The notes under the pieces are model-generated. The model was not told where the DNA came from. It worked only from the letters and a program-made list of their open reading frames with translations, and searched no databases. Below, piece after piece: positions 1 to 6,503 of a DNA stretch of 12,302 nt. The stretch is taken from the NCBI GenBank assembly GCA_039649115.1, contig JBBWZQ010000060.1:1-12302 (forward strand). Direction: 5' to 3'. This DNA is from DATEJJ01 sp039649115. Lineage in GTDB: Bacteria > Actinomycetota > Actinomycetes > Mycobacteriales > Micromonosporaceae. Each line of letters opens with the position of its first letter. Position 1 is the first letter of the stretch. Both the position numbers and the translations under genes were made by a program.

Positions 1-569
1 AGACTGGAGGCCGCGCCCACAGTCTGGACCAGCAGACCGCCGATCGAGGGTCCACCGAGCTGGGTGGCCGCGACGGTGCCGGATAACAGCCCGTTGCGCG
101 CGGTCAGCTCCTCCTTCGGTACGACGCTGGGCACGAATGTCACGTTGGCCACATCGAAGAGGTTGCTCGCCAGGCCGATGAAGAACGCGACGATCAGGAC
201 GTGCGCCAGGGTCAGCACATCCCACCAGGCGGCGATCGGCACGGTGAGCACGGCGGCGGCGCGGAAGACGTCCATCGTCACCTGCAGCCTGCGCAGGGCG
301 AACCGCTGGACCAGCACGCCCGCGGGGAGACCGATGAACACGATGGCGGCGTAGCTCGCGGCCGTGATCAGCGAGACCTCGAAGTTCGACGCGTGCAGCA
401 CGGTGATCGCCAGCAGCGGGAGCGCAACCACTCTGATGCCGTCTCCGAGCGAACTGGTCGCCGATGCCGTCCAGTAGCTCCAGAAAGCGGAGCCGGTGGC
501 GCGCCCGCGGCCGGCGCTGGCGTCGTTTTCACGCACGGGGCGGTCCGGCGCGCTCACGGGACCAGGCAT
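1..569 (-). CDS. MFS transporter, N-terminal part (runs off left edge)
   Basis: The reading frame starts at ATG 569-567 and stays open for 189 codons to the window edge, so the C-terminal half is missing. After a ~30-residue polar N-terminus the protein alternates hydrophobic spans (roughly residues 46-60, 66-86, 103-117, 121-137 and 165-186) with short loops. The G-x3-Q-R-F-x-L-R-R segment near residues 83-94 resembles the MFS loop between helices 2 and 3. Proteins of this build (EntS/MdfA-like) are proton-driven inner-membrane exporters. The start overlaps the end of the diiron oxygenase gene by 16 bp, so the two are probably co-translated, and I infer export of, or self-protection against, the local product. 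Codon 162 (86-84) is TTA, rare in high-GC actinomycetes. Substrate cannot be predicted. Confidence 0.85.
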   Translation of the reverse strand, partial: MPGPVSAPDRPVRENDASAGRGRATGSAFWSYWTASATSSLGDGIRVVALPLLAITVLHASNFEVSLITAASYAAIVFIGLPAGVLVQRFALRRLQVTMDVFRAAAVLTVPIAAWWDVLTLAHVLIVAFFIGLASNLFDVANVTFVPSVVPKEELTARNGLLSGTVAATQLGGPSIGGLLVQTVGAASS

Positions 570-1513
570 GCCTTCTCGAACGCCTCGCGTGTCTCCTCGT
601 CGTCCAACGCACCGACCTCGGTGAAATACCGGATGCACGATTGCGCGGCCGCAGCGATCGACGCGGTGGTCGGCTGGTTCGGATAGGACTCGATGATCAC
701 CTGTTCGGCCTCCGCCGGGGTAAGGCCCACGTCACCCAGAGCGCTGGCGATCGCGGGAAAGTCGGGCTGCAGGAATGCGTGGATGAGTTCCGGGACGAAC
801 GGCCCGAGCAGCCGGCGTTCGCGCGGTTCGAGCGTCCACCAGAAGATGTGCAGCACATCGCGGAAGTAGGCGTGATGCCTGCCCTCGTCCTCCGCGTGAT
901 CGGCGACGACGTCCCGCACCGCCCGCGGAAGCCGGCGGTCGCGGGGGAGACCGACCAGGATGCTCGAGATCAATGTCTCGCTGACCACCGCGAACAGCAG
1001 GCGGTCGGCGCCACGCACGGCCGGATCTAGACGATCCCGGACGGAGTCGAGCTCGCCCACGAACTGTGGGGTGGCCGGCAGGACCGGCGGCACCTCGGTG
1101 GCTTCCCGTACCTGCTGCAGGAGGTCATCGGAGAACTGCGCGTGCCACGCCTCGTCGGTCACGATCTTGAAGGCGTCCCGGCGCATGGCAACCGGCAGTT
1201 CCATGCCGGACCGCCCACCGCTGAGGTCGATGGCGGTCGGAATGACCGCGAAGTCTTCGAGCTGGGCGGTGAAGCGCAAATAGTCGTAGAGCCGGTGGAT
1301 CAACAGGCGGTCGACCGCGGCAGCACCGTTGGCCGCCACGAGCGGGTGACCGGCGGCGGGGAACAGCTCGGGCGGGAAGTAATACCCGATCGCTTCGTCC
1401 GGCAGCAGTACCCGCCGGGGTTTCGCGCGCACACTGGCCTTCGCGTACCAGTTGACGAATCGACTTCGGTATCGGTCGGTCAGCGGCAGATCCGCCGGGC
1501 GCGATCCGGTCAT
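554..1513 (-). CDS. AurF-like diiron arylamine/amine N-oxygenase
   Basis: This 319-aa protein matches the AurF/CmlI diiron N-oxygenase family in length and motifs. All seven ligand positions expected from AurF are visible with matching spacing: E86, E121, H124 (DEAWH), E179 (SETL), H206, E210 and H213 (HAEDEGRHH). Family members use O2 to oxidise a primary amine, typically an arylamine, to hydroxylamine, nitroso or nitro; some relatives catalyse other oxidations. The frame is open to 1774, but residues upstream of 1513 are arginine-rich and family-unlike. I chose ATG 1513 because it overlaps the TGA of the preceding small ORF (ATGA), which fits translational coupling. It overlaps the MFS gene downstream. 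Cytosolic. The substrate is unknown; an amine on a peptide, a small aromatic amine or an amino acid are all possible. Confidence 0.88.
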   Translation of the reverse strand: MTGSRPADLPLTDRYRSRFVNWYAKASVRAKPRRVLLPDEAIGYYFPPELFPAAGHPLVAANGAAAVDRLLIHRLYDYLRFTAQLEDFAVIPTAIDLSGGRSGMELPVAMRRDAFKIVTDEAWHAQFSDDLLQQVREATEVPPVLPATPQFVGELDSVRDRLDPAVRGADRLLFAVVSETLISSILVGLPRDRRLPRAVRDVVADHAEDEGRHHAYFRDVLHIFWWTLEPRERRLLGPFVPELIHAFLQPDFPAIASALGDVGLTPAEAEQVIIESYPNQPTTASIAAAAQSCIRYFTEVGALDDEETREAFEKACLVP

Positions 1514-1635
1514 CGCCAGGGACGCAACAGCCGCCCGCGGCGCGGTGCGGACGCGTCGAGCCTGCCCCGCGAGGCAGCGGCCACCAGACGGTCCCCTGCC
1601 GCAAGGCGGCGTTCGACGCCTATTCGAGTAGCCAT
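1510..1635 (-). CDS. Small orphan protein, 41 aa, translationally coupled to the N-oxygenase
   Basis: From ATG 1635-1633 to TGA 1512-1510 this frame encodes 41 residues, rich in Arg and Ala, ending in R-P-W-R. A strong Shine-Dalgarno (GGGGGAGG, about 1647-1654 on this strand) precedes it; an in-frame GTG nine bases upstream at 1644 is an alternative start. Its stop overlaps the ATG of the N-oxygenase. I do not recognise the sequence. About 70% of third codon positions are G or C, lower than in flanking genes, so it may be a leader peptide whose translation feeds the oxygenase rather than a functional protein. It could also be a second precursor peptide; no leader motif of a known class is visible. 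Confidence 0.4.
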   Translation of the reverse strand: MATRIGVERRLAAGDRLVAAASRGRLDASAPRRGRLLRPWR

Positions 1636-2156
1636 TTCCACAACGCCTCCCCCGAGAGCCTGGACCGCGTCGAGCCGCCTTGGCCGAGTAATCGCAGTCA
1701 ATCACGCCGCGCTTCATACCGACGAAGACCACGTCGCCGGTGAAGCGTGCCGGTGATTGTCGGTCATCACTCATCCACCCGGTCGCTCACACCCGATCGA
1801 CCCTAACAGCCCTCGTCCCGGCGCGGGAGATCGCCGATCGGAGAACCAACAACCGGCACCTTGCCCATCCCAGCACCGGTCAGTACGCTCGGCTTGCGTG
1901 TGGACAAAGGGGATAGCTACGGACTGCGCGACGAGCCGTCGAAACAATGTGGACATCGCGCCGGGCCAACGGCTCTAGACTTCGATTTACCTGCGGTTCT
2001 GCGGAAAGGAAGTTCTCCGCGGAGTGGCCCGGCAGTGTCGCCGGATGGCCGTTCCGCCCGAGGGGAAGCCGCCACGAACAGCGGACATGGACGTTCGACC
2101 AAACAGGATGCTCGCACGGTTCGCGACCGATCAAAAATGAAAGCATGCAGTGACGA

Positions 2157-2185
2157 TTGACACCGCGTGATTCAATGTTGATCCT
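2157..2185 (+). promoter_or_regulatory. Possible promoter for the peptide operon
   Basis: A perfect TTGACA -35 hexamer lies at 2157-2162. At 17 bp spacing the -10 position reads GATCCT (2180-2185), a poor match. If used, it would give a ~145-nt leader before the peptide gene. Support is the -35 alone. Confidence 0.22.
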
Positions 2186-2320
2186 GGCCGTTCCAATGCC
2201 TCATCTCTGATGCCACCCGCGCTCTTGCGTTCCGGCTACCCGGGACCGGCAATTCACCGGTTCATCTCCTTGAGATAAGAACCAGGGTGTCAAGCGTGGG
2301 CGGAGCACCGCTTCGAGTTG

Positions 2321-2331
2321 GGAGGAGGTGA
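2321..2331 (+). promoter_or_regulatory. Ribosome binding site of the peptide gene
   Basis: GGAGGAGGTGA precedes ATG 2337 by five bases and is the strongest Shine-Dalgarno in the window. It decides the start: the in-frame GTG at 2328 lies inside it and would be too close. Such a site predicts high expression of the short peptide relative to its enzymes. Confidence 0.75.
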
Positions 2332-2336
2332 GCGAA

Positions 2337-2405
2337 ATGACGAAGTACACCAAGCCGACCGGCAAGAAGGTGGGTGTCAGCACGGTCCTGCGGGCCAACG
2401 CCTGA
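2337..2405 (+). CDS. Candidate RiPP precursor or scaffold peptide, 22 aa
   Basis: ATG 2337 to TGA 2403-2405 encodes 22 residues behind the best ribosome binding site in the window. Residues 4-13 read YTKPTGKKVG, fitting the Y-x2-P-x-L-x3-G pattern by which lasso leader peptides are recognised by PqqD-like RRE proteins, with Gly in place of Leu. Residues 14-22 are VSTVLRANA, ending in Asn-Ala. The next genes encode an AsnB-like enzyme with a PqqD-like tail and a stand-alone PqqD-like protein, the usual partners of such a leader. The peptide is basic (four Lys, one Arg) and has no Asp or Glu, so the only carboxylate is the C-terminus. It is much shorter than known lasso precursors, so either the core is tiny, the peptide is a carrier, or it is a decayed remnant. 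A strong hairpin follows the stop. Confidence 0.68.
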   Translation: MTKYTKPTGKKVGVSTVLRANA

Positions 2406-2418
2406 CAACCAGCGGTAG

Positions 2419-2451
2419 GGTGCCGGGCTTCGATGTACGAGGCTCGGCACC
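2419..2451 (+). terminator. Intercistronic hairpin after the peptide gene (attenuator or RNA stabiliser)
   Basis: GGTGCCGGGCTTCG (2419-2432) pairs with CGAGGCTCGGCACC (2438-2451) around the loop ATGTA. That is 14 base pairs with two G-T wobbles. It begins 14 nt after the peptide stop and ends ~45 nt before the AsnB-like ribosome binding site. No T-run follows. Such hairpins commonly cause partial termination or protect the upstream mRNA, raising precursor over enzyme levels. Confidence 0.6.
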
Positions 2452-2509
2452 TCGCGGTCGTGTCGTAACCGAACGTCCCGAAGACAGTCTCGACGACGGG
2501 AGTTGGGCC

Positions 2510-4687
2510 ATGTGTGGCCTGGCGGGTATTGCGAAGCTCGGAACGAACCAGTTCACGCCGCTCGACGAGTCGGCTCTGGCCGCGATGGGGCAGGCGGTGG
2601 GCCATCGCGGACCCGACGCTCAGCAGACGATGGTCGCCGGCGGCGTGGGTCTCGCCTTCCGGCGGCTCGCCCTGGTCGCACCGGACAGCGGGGACCAGCC
2701 GCTGTACAGCGCCGACCGCAGCGTGGTGCTGATCGCGAACGGCGAGGTCTACAACCACCGGGAACTCGAGGCACGCCTCGGCGTGCGTACGCGGACCAAC
2801 TCGGATTGCGAGATCCTGGCCGACCTGTACGCAGCGCGCGGCCTGAACTTCGTGGACGACGTCGTGGGCATGTTCAGCCTCGTACTCTGGGACCGGCGGG
2901 CACATCGTCTCGTCCTGGCCCGCGACCGGTTCGCCATCAAGCCGCTGTTCTTCACCCGCACGGCGGACGCCGTGCTCGTCTCCTCCGAGATCAAGGGTCT
3001 GCTCGCCCATCCCGGGTGCATCCGGGAGCTGGACTGGGCCGCCGCCCTCGCCGATCAGTCGATGAACATCGCGCCGTACCTCACCGAAGAACCGGTGCAG
3101 ACCTGGTTCCGGGATATCCGCACGGTGCAGGCGGGCCACGTCGTCAGCATCGACCTGCGTACCGGCCAGGAACACGACCAGGAGTACTGGCGGCTGCCCA
3201 CCTTCCGCGGCGACTCCGACATGTCGGATGCCGAGTTCATCGAGGCCTATCGCGGCCTGCTGACATCGGCCGTGGCCGACACCGCGACCGCCGACGCCGA
3301 GCTCGGCCTCTTCCTCAGCGGTGGGGTCGACTCGGCCGCCGTCGGCGCCCTTGCCGTCGCCACGACCGGCCGGGCGTTGCACACGTTCACCGTGCTCAGC
3401 GCCAGCACGATCGACAACGGTGACGCCGCCGCCGCCCATCAGGTCGCCACCGTGCTGGGGTTGCCGAACCATCAGGTCGAGTTCGACACCGGCGCGGTAC
3501 CCGGTGTGGCCGAATGGAAGCAACTGCTGTGGCTGCTCGAGACCCCGCTGTGCACGGCCGAGCAGTTCTACAAGTACCACCTGTACCAGTACGCCAAGCG
3601 GGTGCGGCCGGAGCTGCGCGGCATGCTGCTGGGCGCCGGCAGCGACGAATTCAACGGCGGTTTCTCCTCGGTGTTCGGCAAGGACTGGCCGAGCTTCGAC
3701 GACGCGACCGCCGAGCTGGCCCGCACGACGGCGCTGCACCGCAACCCCGGGCTCGTCCCGTGGTGGCAGCACCCCGAGGCGCCGCTCATCACCGACGATC
3801 TGATCCCCGGACGGCCCGACGCGGATCCGTACCCGTTCTACGTCCGCTGGCGCAGCCGCCACATGCAGCAGTACAACAACTGGCACGAGGACCGCACCGC
3901 CGCAGGTAACGGCGTCGAGGCTCGGGTGCCTTTCCTCGACCACCGGCTGATCGAACTGGTGGCGCAGATCCCGGCACACCGCCGCAAGGACCTGCTGTGG
4001 GACAAGCGGATCGTCCGGGACGCGGTCCGCGATCACCTTCCCGCCGCCATCGTCGACCGGCCGAAGGTGCCGTTCTACTACGGCACCGGGGTGGGCTCAA
4101 CCCAGCACGTCATGGTCCAGATGTTGGCGCAGAACGGCGACGCGCTGCTGGAAGAGGCTCTCGCCGGCCCCGGCGGGCGGCAGTTCCTGCGGCCGGCGGC
4201 GATGCGTCAGATGCTGCGCCGGCTGGAGAACGAACCCGAGCCGTGGGACTTCGAGTACCTGTTGCGCCTGGTGAATCTCGGCCTGCTCGACCAGATGGCC
4301 CGCGAATTGCCGGTCACACCGCTGGCGGCGCCCACCTACCGGGTGGTGACCAGCGCGGAGGTCGACGACTGGGAGCGGGACGGTGAAGTCGTCGCGGCCC
4401 GCGTGCGACAGCGGGCACGGCCCGAACCGGACCAGGTCGTCGGTTTCACCGACGACGTTCTCCTGGTCAACGCGCCGGACACCCCCGACCGTCTCTACAT
4501 CGCGGTCAACGGCGCCTTCGAGTACGTCGTGGACCGCGACGAGGACCCCGCATGGTGGACATTCCTGCGCGAGGTGGACGGCAAACACACCGTCGCCGAG
4601 TTACTCCAGAGCAGTGGTGACCCCGAGGGAAGGATCACCGCCCTGGTGCAAGAGGCGATCGACTCACGAGTACTGGCGGTGAGCTGA
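2510..4687 (+). CDS. Asparagine-synthetase-like amidotransferase/cyclase with C-terminal PqqD-like extension
   Basis: A 725-aa protein with start ATG 2510, preceded by GGGAG; the open frame reaches upstream across the peptide gene, but Met-Cys-Gly at 2510 is the AsnB N-terminus. Residues 1-~205 form an apparently intact class II glutaminase: Cys2, R51, N77-G78-E79 and D99. Residues ~240-560 form the ATP-pyrophosphatase synthetase domain, with SGGVDS at 270-275, GAGSDEFNGG at 375-384, an EARVPFLDH segment and K519. Relatives activate a carboxylate as acyl-AMP, then form an amide (Asn synthesis), a beta-lactam or the lasso isopeptide bond. AsnB is ~550 aa; here ~120 extra residues end in a segment (about 640-725, with WWTFLREVDG and TVAELLQ) resembling a PqqD/RRE fold. 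I infer a peptide-directed amidotransferase or ligase. Codon 698 (4601-4603) is TTA. The nucleotidyltransferase starts 2 bp downstream. Confidence 0.88.
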   Translation: MCGLAGIAKLGTNQFTPLDESALAAMGQAVGHRGPDAQQTMVAGGVGLAFRRLALVAPDSGDQPLYSADRSVVLIANGEVYNHRELEARLGVRTRTNSDCEILADLYAARGLNFVDDVVGMFSLVLWDRRAHRLVLARDRFAIKPLFFTRTADAVLVSSEIKGLLAHPGCIRELDWAAALADQSMNIAPYLTEEPVQTWFRDIRTVQAGHVVSIDLRTGQEHDQEYWRLPTFRGDSDMSDAEFIEAYRGLLTSAVADTATADAELGLFLSGGVDSAAVGALAVATTGRALHTFTVLSASTIDNGDAAAAHQVATVLGLPNHQVEFDTGAVPGVAEWKQLLWLLETPLCTAEQFYKYHLYQYAKRVRPELRGMLLGAGSDEFNGGFSSVFGKDWPSFDDATAELARTTALHRNPGLVPWWQHPEAPLITDDLIPGRPDADPYPFYVRWRSRHMQQYNNWHEDRTAAGNGVEARVPFLDHRLIELVAQIPAHRRKDLLWDKRIVRDAVRDHLPAAIVDRPKVPFYYGTGVGSTQHVMVQMLAQNGDALLEEALAGPGGRQFLRPAAMRQMLRRLENEPEPWDFEYLLRLVNLGLLDQMARELPVTPLAAPTYRVVTSAEVDDWERDGEVVAARVRQRARPEPDQVVGFTDDVLLVNAPDTPDRLYIAVNGAFEYVVDRDEDPAWWTFLREVDGKHTVAELLQSSGDPEGRITALVQEAIDSRVLAVS

Positions 4688-4689
4688 CG

Positions 4690-5460
4690 ATGGACTTCGA
4701 CACCTTCCTGGACGTGCTCAAGGAGCAGGACCTGATCCCGCCCTCGGCACTCACCATCATGGTGACCGGATCGACCGCCCGCGGCTGGGACCACGCCAAC
4801 AGCGACATCGATCTCATCGTGGTCTCCACCGGTCCGATGGCCGACGAGCGGGTACTGAGTGCGCCAGTGCCGCTCGATCCCAAGACCCTCGGTGTCCACG
4901 CCTTCGAGCACGGCGGACGCCGGTGGGAGATCAAGTACTGGCTCGACGCGCAGGTGAGCCAGCTGCTCGACAAGGTGTCGTGGGATCAGTTCGACGCCGA
5001 GCGGATGACCGGCATCCGGCTGACCACCGTCGAGGAGCTGTTCCTGGGCCGGCTCGGCGCCAGCGTGCCGCTGGGCGACGGCGAGTGGCACTGCCGCCGC
5101 TGCGCCGAGCTGGACTACTCGGCGTTCCGGTCGTTCATGACGATGGAGGCACTGAACCGCTCGGACAGTGACGTCACCGCAGCGCTGGGCCAACTGGACG
5201 CCGGCGACCCCGACGCTGCGGCCCTGACCGTACGCGAGGCGTTCGCCGCCAGTGTGGAGGGCCTGCTGAGAAGCGTCGGCGAGTACGTCGGAGTGAAGTG
5301 GCGTTGCCGGCGTTTGCGCGCCGCGCGGCAGGATCTGCTGTCCTACGACCGGTACTGGGCCATCGAGACGATGCGTGACTACTCTCCCGCGAACGCGCGG
5401 GCGTGGGTCGAAGAGGTTGCGGGTCTCTGCAAGGAGCTGAGCATGGACATCGAGATCTGA
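4690..5460 (+). CDS. Nucleotidyltransferase-fold protein
   Basis: A 256-aa protein with the pol-beta-type nucleotidyltransferase signature near its N-terminus: G27-S28, then S38-D39-I40-D41-L42 (metal-binding carboxylates), with E80 a plausible third acidic residue. The C-terminal ~150 residues look helical, as in aminoglycoside adenylyltransferases and related two-domain enzymes. The family transfers a nucleoside monophosphate from an NTP to a hydroxyl, amine or phosphate. It starts 2 bp after the AsnB-like stop and ends 1 bp before the PqqD-like start, so it belongs to the operon. Roles consistent with context are nucleotidylation of the peptide or its product, or product-inactivating self-resistance. 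The sequence does not decide between them. Cytosolic. Confidence 0.85.
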   Translation: MDFDTFLDVLKEQDLIPPSALTIMVTGSTARGWDHANSDIDLIVVSTGPMADERVLSAPVPLDPKTLGVHAFEHGGRRWEIKYWLDAQVSQLLDKVSWDQFDAERMTGIRLTTVEELFLGRLGASVPLGDGEWHCRRCAELDYSAFRSFMTMEALNRSDSDVTAALGQLDAGDPDAAALTVREAFAASVEGLLRSVGEYVGVKWRCRRLRAARQDLLSYDRYWAIETMRDYSPANARAWVEEVAGLCKELSMDIEI

Positions 5461-5461
5461 G

Positions 5462-5770
5462 GTGACCGATATCGCACGAGTGCCGAAGCGCAAGTGGTCC
5501 GTCCGCATGCGCAACTTTCGTGGCCCGCTGGTCGTCTTCACCGCAGACGAAACGACGCGCCTGGAGCTGAACGACGTCGGTCGCTTCATGTTCCGCGCGA
5601 TGGACGGCGTCCGCACCGTGGTGCAGATAGGCGAACTCGTGGCGCAGGAGTACGACATCCCGCCCGAGGAGGCCATCGCCGACGTCCAGGAGTTCGCAGA
5701 GGAACTCGCCGAAGCCAACATCGTTGATCTCCTCCCCGCGGACCCGCCGGTGACGGCCGCGCAGAGCTGA
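5462..5770 (+). CDS. PqqD-like RiPP recognition element protein (lasso B1-like)
   Basis: A 102-aa protein starting at GTG 5462, one base after the preceding TGA, so probably translationally coupled. After a basic N-terminus and a short beta region it shows the PqqD/RRE pattern L-E-L-N-D-V-G near 34-40, then M-D-G-V-R-T-V, then helical I-G-E-L-V-A-Q-E-Y and a long helix ending I-V-D-L. RRE proteins are non-catalytic winged-helix chaperones that bind a leader peptide and present it to modifying enzymes. The likely partner is the 22-aa peptide. Lasso B1 is normally followed by the B2 protease; none follows here. Confidence 0.85.
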   Translation: MTDIARVPKRKWSVRMRNFRGPLVVFTADETTRLELNDVGRFMFRAMDGVRTVVQIGELVAQEYDIPPEEAIADVQEFAEELAEANIVDLLPADPPVTAAQS

Positions 5771-5875
5771 GCCCCGGCAGTAAGCGCACTCATCCCGCAT
5801 CGTCGAGGTCGTCGCCGGCCAGCCACCGCCCCACTCCGGCCTCGTGCATCCGGGAGAGGCGACAGCCCATGTCGG

Positions 5876-5894
5876 CGGCACCGTCGCGGTGCCG
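5876..5894 (+). terminator. Hairpin downstream of the PqqD-like gene
   Basis: CGGCACCG (5876-5883) and CGGTGCCG (5887-5894) form a perfect 8-bp stem with a 3-nt loop, 106 bp after the stop codon. No T-tract follows, which is common in actinomycetes. It may end the rightward operon. Confidence 0.4.
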
Positions 5895-5969
5895 GCAACA
5901 TGCAAGAAGCCATCGTCAACAGCCTGAACGTGGCGCCGATCGCGATCCGGAGCCGCTCATCGCCGACCA

Positions 5970-6146
5970 TCACCGATCCCCGTCCAACCGCTCGTTATCC
6001 GCTGGTTGCACACCTCCCAGGTCGTCGACGGCGGCGTGCGCGTCGGGCAGGGTCAGGAATTGCCGTTGCGCCGCACGGGCCCGGGCGCGGTAGCCCGGAT
6101 CGGTGAGGACCCGCTCGCACGCCGCGCGGATGCGGCCGCGGTGGCC
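5970..6146 (-). pseudogene. Decayed glycosyltransferase, C-terminal scrap
   Basis: On the minus strand, residues reading RIRAACERVLTDPGYRARA, followed by a PDAHAAVDDL segment, match the usual C-terminal helices of GT1/MGT-type glycosyltransferases; the intact glycosyltransferase at 8738-10003 has a comparable AEPAYRQRA segment. The frame stays open to 6371, but upstream of ~6146 the sequence no longer looks like the family. A TPGEATA fragment just upstream in another frame suggests frameshifting. No nucleotide-sugar motif, start or N-terminal domain remains, so I call it a remnant. Confidence 0.5.
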
Positions 6147-6503
6147 TCGCCCGGCGTCGGGTGCCGTCGAGACCCCAGGCCTCGACCCGCGCCGGTACGC
6201 CGGCATCCTCGGGCAGCGGGAGGCGGTACGCGCGGGCGTGCGGATCGAGTGGGTGGCCAGGCTGTACGCCGGCGGCGGGGGTCGGTCATAGAAACCGGAC
6301 GGTGCATCGATTGACCCCAGGCCAAGAAGAGACTCCCGCTCGCGCGCGGTACCGGGTGACGCCGCAGACATTGTCGCCCGGCGCGGGCCCGCGCGACAGT
6401 ACGCACTTCAAGGGACGCACGCACTCCGAAATCCGCTCTTACCCGACCAGCGGTTCGGGGCCGACGATCGGAGTGGTACAGACTAGATGGGGGGACCGTT
6501 CTG
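6147..6503. other. Non-coding or decayed stretch upstream of the StrR-type regulator
   Basis: No intact gene is visible. It contains a perfect 14-nt palindrome GCGCGGGCCCGCGC (6381-6394), flanked by GTCGC and GAC, and a CCGA-CGA-TCGG dyad (6461-6471) ~33 bp before the regulator start. A StrR-type operator (GTTCGACTG with its inverted partner) was looked for and not found. The promoter of the regulator must lie here, but no convincing -10/-35 pair is seen. Confidence 0.4.

Larger units (their letters stand above)
1636..2336. other. Divergent intergenic region, ~700 bp, no convincing gene
   Basis: No frame here has family-like protein sequence or consistent GC3. It must hold the promoters of both divergent operons. 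Near the rightward genes there are two short hairpins: GGACCGG (2243-2249) with CCGGTTC (2257-2263), a 7-bp stem with one G-T pair, and ATCTC (2264-2268) with GAGAT (2272-2276). They sit directly upstream of the peptide-gene ribosome binding site and could shape the mRNA leader. A 38-codon frame from GTG 2024 to TGA 2140 is open but unsupported. Confidence 0.5.

Noticed and set aside
1514..1774. N-terminal extension of the N-oxygenase to a start at 1774
   Set aside because: The extra 87 residues are Arg/Gly-rich and unlike the family; AurF-like sequence begins after 1513, where ATG overlaps an upstream stop.
2024..2140. 38-codon plus frame from GTG with a modest AAAGGAAG upstream
   Set aside because: GC3 only ~68%, no recognised motif and long spacing to the ribosome site; not enough to call a gene.
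2337..2405. Standard lasso peptide precursor
   Set aside because: Only nine residues follow the leader Gly, there is no Asp/Glu to close a ring, and no B2 protease is present; kept as lasso-related leader only.
2201..4036. Long minus-strand open frame opposite the AsnB-like gene
   Set aside because: Antisense shadow of a high-GC3 gene; no recognisable domain, while the plus frame has complete AsnB motifs.
4495..5973. Long minus-strand open frame opposite the nucleotidyltransferase and PqqD genes
   Set aside because: Antisense shadow; composition is low-complexity and the plus-strand proteins have clear motifs.
6381..6394. Perfect 14-nt palindrome as an attachment or operator site
   Set aside because: Composed only of G and C in GC-rich DNA; chance is a sufficient explanation without conservation data.
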